A stretch of DNA of 34,251 nt from a virus: positions 1 through 34,251 of IMG/VR virus record IMGVR_UViG_3300047297_000061; one strand, given 5' to 3'. A program made the translations under genes and the position numbers. The notes below the pieces were generated by a model. It had not been told where the DNA came from and ran no database searches. It saw nothing but the letters and a program-made list of their open reading frames with translations. Shown piece by piece: positions 30,771 through 34,251 of the stretch (the stretch's first letter is position 1; each line of letters begins with the position of its first letter).

Positions 30771-31242
30771 ACATATAAAATAATCGTTTAATAATTATGT
30801 ATCCAATTAAAATGCCAAATAAGCCCCAAAACCGCCACATCCACTTATTGCTAGTCTTATTACTATCTTTCAAAGAAGTGCCTAAATAACGCACCGAATC
30901 AAGCAATATGCCTACCCTACGAGTATCTACTATATAACCTGTGTGAATTTGATGAACCTTAACAGTCTTAACTATTGTTTTAGCAGCCTCTTTAATGGTT
31001 ATATATTCTTTGCCGTTAATAGTAATTGTATCTCTTTGGTAGTTAGTAATGGTATCAACAAGTAAGGTAGTGTCATATTTAGTCATTATGGTAGTGTCAT
31101 TTGCACAGGGTCTAGTTTTTTCTAGTTCCCTAAATACTCGTTCACTACTTTCAAGATTGTTTAATACAGTTCTTTCAGCCTTTTTAATTGGGTTACACCC
31201 TACCATAAATAAAGCCAAAATTAAGATTATCTTATTTACCAT
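30754..31242 (-). CDS. Candidate one-piece spanin (u-spanin)
   Basis: A 162-residue protein with an N-terminal lipoprotein signal (ILALFMVGCNPIKK, Cys near residue 16) and a single C-terminal membrane helix (MWRFWGLFGILIGYIIIKRL). An outer membrane lipid anchor at one end and an inner membrane span at the other is the defining layout of the T1-type u-spanin, which fuses the two membranes. The middle is rich in Thr, Lys and Ile and beta-like. It follows the holin-like genes and precedes the endolysin in a lysis cassette. Confidence 0.75.
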   Translation of the reverse strand: MVNKIILILALFMVGCNPIKKAERTVLNNLESSERVFRELEKTRPCANDTTIMTKYDTTLLVDTITNYQRDTITINGKEYITIKEAAKTIVKTVKVHQIHTGYIVDTRRVGILLDSVRYLGTSLKDSNKTSNKWMWRFWGLFGILIGYIIIKRLFYMYAIRL

Positions 31243-31420
31243 ATCTTTTGTCGTGTGGGTTTAGGTAGTTTATAATAATAGGCAAAATTGATATAATTCC
31301 TGCGTTTAAACAATCTTTTAATGTTATCAAATAAATATCCCCTTTCATTACAATCATTGTAAGTATTGCTGAAACAAAGACTTTTAACCACGAACCATAA
31401 ATACTATTTAGGAACTTCAT
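31232..31420 (-). CDS. Holin-like protein (62 residues)
   Basis: Two likely membrane segments (WLKVFVSAILTMIVM and IISILPIIINYL) and an end YLNPHDKRYGK, where NPxDxRYG is a motif I associate with small phage holins. It would open the inner membrane to release the endolysin. It overlaps the upstream 63-residue gene by 17 nt and the spanin gene by 11 nt. One of the two small membrane proteins could be an antiholin. Confidence 0.7.
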   Translation of the reverse strand: MKFLNSIYGSWLKVFVSAILTMIVMKGDIYLITLKDCLNAGIISILPIIINYLNPHDKRYGK

Positions 31421-31595
31421 CTTTTTTTATCTTTTTAGTTGCGTTGTAATAATAACGAATGGCAAATAAACCACTGATAATAGCAGTGAACCCTGCTAAT
31501 AAAGTAACAAAGGGTTGTACCTGTGTTAGTGTTAAGGATGCAGCCGTTAAGCTAATCCCTGTATTAATGAGTGCACTGCTACTATCTTGTGTCAT
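31404..31595 (-). CDS. Holin-like or antiholin-like membrane protein (63 residues)
   Basis: Starts MTQDSSSALINTGISLTAAS and has a strong hydrophobic segment (FVTLLAGFTAIISGLFAIRY) followed by a lysine-rich tail (NATKKIKKDEVPK). One or two spans. A neighbouring gene has the better holin motif, so this could be the holin partner. Overlaps neighbours on both sides. Confidence 0.6.
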   Translation of the reverse strand: MTQDSSSALINTGISLTAASLTLTQVQPFVTLLAGFTAIISGLFAIRYYYNATKKIKKDEVPK

Positions 31596-31981
31596 TACAA
31601 TTCTTCTTCTTCTTCTTTAATAAATGTGATTCCTGTAGTCCAATCCTCTAGGAAACTAAAGTGTTCAAGACCATTTGTGTTAATTACCTCAATAGGTTTA
31701 AACTCAAATTCTTTTTCCCCTAGTTCTTTTACTTGAGTAGTTAGTTTCTTGATAGCTTCTTTAGTGAAACGATATTCACCTTTTTCATTAAGCACTAAAC
31801 AATCCTTGTCATCTACTTGAGCATTGTCTAATCTTAATTCCTCTACTTTAGCTTGATAATCTTCGTGATGGGTTTTAACCTTCTCGTAGATTTTAAATAA
31901 TTTTTTAGCCGTTTTTGTTTCTTGTGAACCAATAACCGCATTAATTGATGCGACTAGGGTTTGTAGTTGATTGTATTTCAT
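31595..31981 (-). CDS. Unknown soluble protein (128 residues)
   Basis: The frame extends upstream to 32089, but that part overlaps the 77-residue gene. ATG at 31981 (MKYNQLQTLVASINAVIGSQ), preceded by an A-rich leader, is the better start, giving 128 residues. The product is helical and charged (LFKIYEKVKTHHEDYQAKVE) and ends in a run of Glu (KEEEEEL). Similar proteins lie near lysis genes in Bacteroidota phages. Role unknown. Confidence 0.65.
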   Translation of the reverse strand: MKYNQLQTLVASINAVIGSQETKTAKKLFKIYEKVKTHHEDYQAKVEELRLDNAQVDDKDCLVLNEKGEYRFTKEAIKKLTTQVKELGEKEFEFKPIEVINTNGLEHFSFLEDWTTGITFIKEEEEEL

Positions 31982-32006
31982 TGTTTTGATTTTTTTACAA
32001 ATATAG

Positions 32007-32240
32007 TTAATTGTTATAGGTTTTGTTGTAATATTCTTCTCCATCATCAAATGCCTTTCCTTCAATCCAAATACCTTCATTATGTGCATTTTCTATCTGC
32101 TCTTTTTCTTTTTCAAGATATTCTAATGCCATACTCTTTGCTGCATATAATGCTGATGACATTACTAAATTGTTTTCCTTATCTAATTGTTTTTCAGTTT
32201 TATCTAATCTGTCAATTAACTCTTGCATTGCTGTTTTCAT
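32007..32240 (-). CDS. YYNKTY-family small protein (77 residues)
   Basis: Starts MKTAMQELIDRLDKTEKQLD, then LEYLEKEKEQIENAHNEG and ends EEYYNKTYNN. It shares start, LEKEK and YYNKTY motifs with the first half of the 149-residue fused gene at 19965-20414, and the DNA near the two ends is also similar. It is probably helical and binds something small or another protein; no function is known. Lies downstream of the fibre-linked 94-residue gene. Confidence 0.65.
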   Translation of the reverse strand: MKTAMQELIDRLDKTEKQLDKENNLVMSSALYAAKSMALEYLEKEKEQIENAHNEGIWIEGKAFDDGEEYYNKTYNN

Positions 32241-32265
32241 AATATTGGTTTTGCCAAAATTAGTA

Positions 32266-32550
32266 CTATTCGGTTACTTCAACAACAGGTGGAACATAAT
32301 CCCCAATGATTGTAAGGTTAAGTTCACTAGCAACCCAATCCCAAGCGTAATTGTCCGATTGCCATTTTGTGTAAGCCTCACCTGTCATTGTTAAATTACC
32401 ATCTTGTAATCTTTGTTGAGCAGCATCTAAAATGTTATAACAAAATACTGCACTTGTATTAAGAGTTACATTTACCGCCCACGCATTAAGGTAAATTCCT
32501 TCTACGAATATACCATTTTGCCACATTTGAATCGGTTGAATTTCTTTCAT
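32266..32550 (-). CDS. Fibre-linked unknown protein (94 residues)
   Basis: Starts 1 nt after the fibre stop: MKEIQPIQMWQNGIFVEGIY, then LNAWAVNVTLNTSAVFCYNI and AWDWVASELNLTII, ending VVEVTE. I recall such proteins right after tail fibres of Bacteroidota phages. It could be a fibre-tip or fibre chaperone protein, like other small genes that follow fibres. Role is inferred from place. Confidence 0.55.
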   Translation of the reverse strand: MKEIQPIQMWQNGIFVEGIYLNAWAVNVTLNTSAVFCYNILDAAQQRLQDGNLTMTGEAYTKWQSDNYAWDWVASELNLTIIGDYVPPVVEVTE

Positions 32551-32551
32551 T

Positions 32552-34251
32552 TTATTTATTTTTTAAAGTTTCTATTTCTAATTTAAGTTCTTGAATTGCC
32601 TTGATTAATACAGGCACTAATTCCGTATATCTAACCCCTAACATTCCATCACCATTTTTATCAATTAGTTCAGGGAATATCTTTTCTACCTCTTGTGCTA
32701 TTAATCCAAGATTTTGTTTGTTAGTCTTGTCATCTTTATAAGAGAAGTTAATAGTTTGTAAAGTAGATAGTTTTTCAACTGCGTTCTCAATATGACTATT
32801 TATATTTTTAAGTCTAATATCCGAGTTTGCAGTCCAAGATGTAGCACCTTGAGTTAAATAAACACCACCTGAATAGTTGGTTATGTAAAGTTTATTTCCT
32901 GTAAATTGATTAATTAAAATCATATCACCTGATGCCGTTCCTGTGATAAACTGATTCGCTGCGGTACAAGCCCCTAAACTACCACCTATTGTTGGTGAAA
33001 GAACTGTATTACTAAAACTAATTGCAGGTGCAGTTCCTGCTGCTTTGATTTGTGTTGCAGCAGTTGTAGAATAAGATACAAGTCTACCACCATCATCTGT
33101 TGTTCCTATTAGTACATTGCCACCGCTTGTAATTCGCATCGCTTCTGCTGCATTGCTTAAATCGAATACAATTGGTGCAGCACTTTCGGAATTAGAAGCT
33201 CTTATTCTTAAATCAAAGGGGCTATCATAATTCTTTCTTATAGATGCATATCTTGCACTTCCCGTACCGCTATCAATTAAATTTAAAGTAGCATACCCGC
33301 TAGAAGTACCATAACCCGCCGTAACACTACTCGAAAACGTGGCTGCACCTGTTGAGGCAATGGTAAATAAAGTAGATGCTGAACTTTGAGCATCATTCCA
33401 CAAACGTAACTGCATGACGTCATTTACCCCACCTGCGGCTATTGCTCTCCATTCATATATTCTACTATTTGCTGTGCCGCCTGTTACTCTAAATCTTACT
33501 GTTGGGTCTGTGTTTTCTATATTAATAGAGCCATTTGCAGCACTTGCTGCTGAATTTGCAGTAATAATTCCACTAAACGTAGCACTTGTAGCAGCAATAG
33601 ACGAGCTAAACGTGGCTGCACCTGTTGAGGCTATTGTAAACTTATCTACTCCTGATATACTAAAATATAATTCAGAGCCACTAATTGCTAATGGTTGATA
33701 ACTTCCATAAAAAGTATTATCCACTCCAAATATTGTAGTCCTTCCACTACTAAATGTGCCATCGTTATCTATTCTTAAACCTCTTGCAGTTCCACCAAAT
33801 GCAGCAGTAGTTCCGTTAGCACCATTATAAGCAGTTAATGAATATGTTGCTGCTGCTCCTCCTACTCCAACTTTGTTACTAAATGTAGCTGCACCTGTAG
33901 AGTCAATAGTTAATCTTGTTCCCCTACTTCCAGCACCTCCAGTTTCAGCTATAAATTGAAAACCTGATACAACTGCACCTGCTGATGATTTGTAAAAGTA
34001 TGCACTACCATCGGTTGGGGTTATTTGATTTGTTGTTGCACCAAATCTACCAACAGCATCAACACTTGAACTAAATGTAGCTGCACCTGTGGAGGCTAAT
34101 TTAAATACTATTGTACTATTTGCATAACTATACCAATTTAATGCAGTATCATTATTAGCAGTATAATTTTCCCATTTATTTGCTCCACCTACTTGAAAAA
34201 ATATACCTGATTCGTTTCCACCTGTACTTGTTGCGTTTAAAGTTAAATAAC
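32552..34251 (-). CDS. Tail fibre / receptor-binding protein, C-terminal part with S74 chaperone domain (continues from position 1)
   Basis: This is the second half of the fibre gene. The stretch from 34251 to 32552 is open in the same frame as the N-terminal part at 1-2585. The GTG at 33724 is only an internal valine codon, not a start. Repeats with TGAATFSS recur (four times from 34.1 to 33.3 kb). The last 100 residues (SDIRLKNINSHIENAVEKLS, KQNLGLIAQEVEKIFPELID) are a Peptidase_S74 intramolecular chaperone, with the Ser and Lys of SDIRLK as the self-cleavage dyad. The domain helps the trimer fold and is then cut off. Confidence 0.9.
   Translation of the reverse strand, partial: YLTLNATSTGGNESGIFFQVGGANKWENYTANNDTALNWYSYANSTIVFKLASTGAATFSSSVDAVGRFGATTNQITPTDGSAYFYKSSAGAVVSGFQFIAETGGAGSRGTRLTIDSTGAATFSNKVGVGGAAATYSLTAYNGANGTTAAFGGTARGLRIDNDGTFSSGRTTIFGVDNTFYGSYQPLAISGSELYFSISGVDKFTIASTGAATFSSSIAATSATFSGIITANSAASAANGSINIENTDPTVRFRVTGGTANSRIYEWRAIAAGGVNDVMQLRLWNDAQSSASTLFTIASTGAATFSSSVTAGYGTSSGYATLNLIDSGTGSARYASIRKNYDSPFDLRIRASNSESAAPIVFDLSNAAEAMRITSGGNVLIGTTDDGGRLVSYSTTAATQIKAAGTAPAISFSNTVLSPTIGGSLGACTAANQFITGTASGDMILINQFTGNKLYITNYSGGVYLTQGATSWTANSDIRLKNINSHIENAVEKLSTLQTINFSYKDDKTNKQNLGLIAQEVEKIFPELIDKNGDGMLGVRYTELVPVLIKAIQELKLEIETLKNK
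33338..33630. repeat. Recurrent repeat inside the fibre gene
   Basis: CGTGGCTGCACCTGTTGAGG is identical at 33338-33357 and 33611-33630. Looser versions lie at about 33886-33905 and 34075-34094. In protein these encode the TGAATFSS-type turns. They could support recombination between fibre modules. Confidence 0.7.
34125..34251. repeat. Direct terminal repeat, right copy
   Basis: Exact copy of bases 1-127; see the left copy. It includes the coding of the fibre protein around the junction. The shared frame between copies is what lets the fibre gene run through. Confidence 0.95.

Noticed and set aside
31998-32005. TATATTTG as a promoter before the 128-residue gene
   Set aside because: No -33 box at a suitable distance; probably chance.
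31982-32089. N-terminal extension of the 128-residue protein
   Set aside because: It overlaps the 77-residue gene, and a leader-type A-rich sequence precedes the ATG at 31981.
33722-33724. GTG start of a 390-residue protein
   Set aside because: The frame is open upstream to the window end and joins the N-terminal half across the junction.
1-34251. CRISPR arrays, tRNA genes, integrase or attachment sites
   Set aside because: No spaced repeat series, cloverleaf with conserved arms, or recombinase motif was seen on reading; a tRNA search tool would settle the tRNA point.

Overview
The window is a complete or near-complete genome of a tailed phage of the siphovirus type. Its first 127 bases are repeated exactly at its end (1-127 and 34125-34251). 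One gene, the tail fibre, runs in frame across the joined ends. I therefore read it as a circular assembly of 34,124 bp whose repeat is probably a k-mer overlap. The host is most likely a member of the Bacteroidota, perhaps flavobacterial: the DNA is AT-rich, translation starts follow A/C-rich leaders rather than Shine-Dalgarno sequences, promoter -7 boxes read TANNTTTG, and many proteins look like those of flavobacterial phages. I see no integrase, clear repressor, tRNA or CRISPR array, so a lytic lifestyle is likely but not proven.

All genes but one lie on the minus strand, so transcription runs from high to low coordinates. It starts from a good promoter at 27815-27846, beside a regulatory region (27843-28014) that carries paired 20-bp-pitch repeats. 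The first block (27791 to 23137) holds small unknown proteins, an ERF annealing protein, a DnaA domain IV-like protein, a DUF4373-type replication protein, a VRR-NUC nuclease and a sigma-like regulator. No polymerase, primase or helicase is seen, so the phage must borrow the host replisome. The next block (about 23.1 to 18.7 kb) holds a small membrane protein, a CxxC protein, a sugar modification set (hexapeptide acyltransferase, GT2-like and GT-B-like glycosyltransferases) and several small proteins, two of them with zinc ribbons.

The packaging and virion block follows: HNH endonuclease, an unknown protein, small and large terminase, then a second promoter region (16543-16606) with the same paired repeats as the first. 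After it come a tail assembly chaperone with a likely -1 ribosomal frameshift, tail proteins, tape measure, prohead protease, scaffold, major capsid, and a probable tail tube protein flanked by two terminators. A hairpin-rich non-coding stretch (6008-6485) separates these from a second virion set: a small protein, portal, connector, a neck-like protein and the 1385-residue tail fibre with an S74 chaperone tail. This order, with portal last and tail before capsid, is unusual.

Across the junction the minus strand continues from 32.5 to 28.4 kb with fibre-linked small proteins, two holin-like proteins, a one-piece spanin candidate, a GIY-YIG homing endonuclease wedged in the lysis genes, an M15 peptidase endolysin, a DEDDy exonuclease and three small proteins, one with an HExxH motif. 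The only plus-strand gene is 28122-28352.
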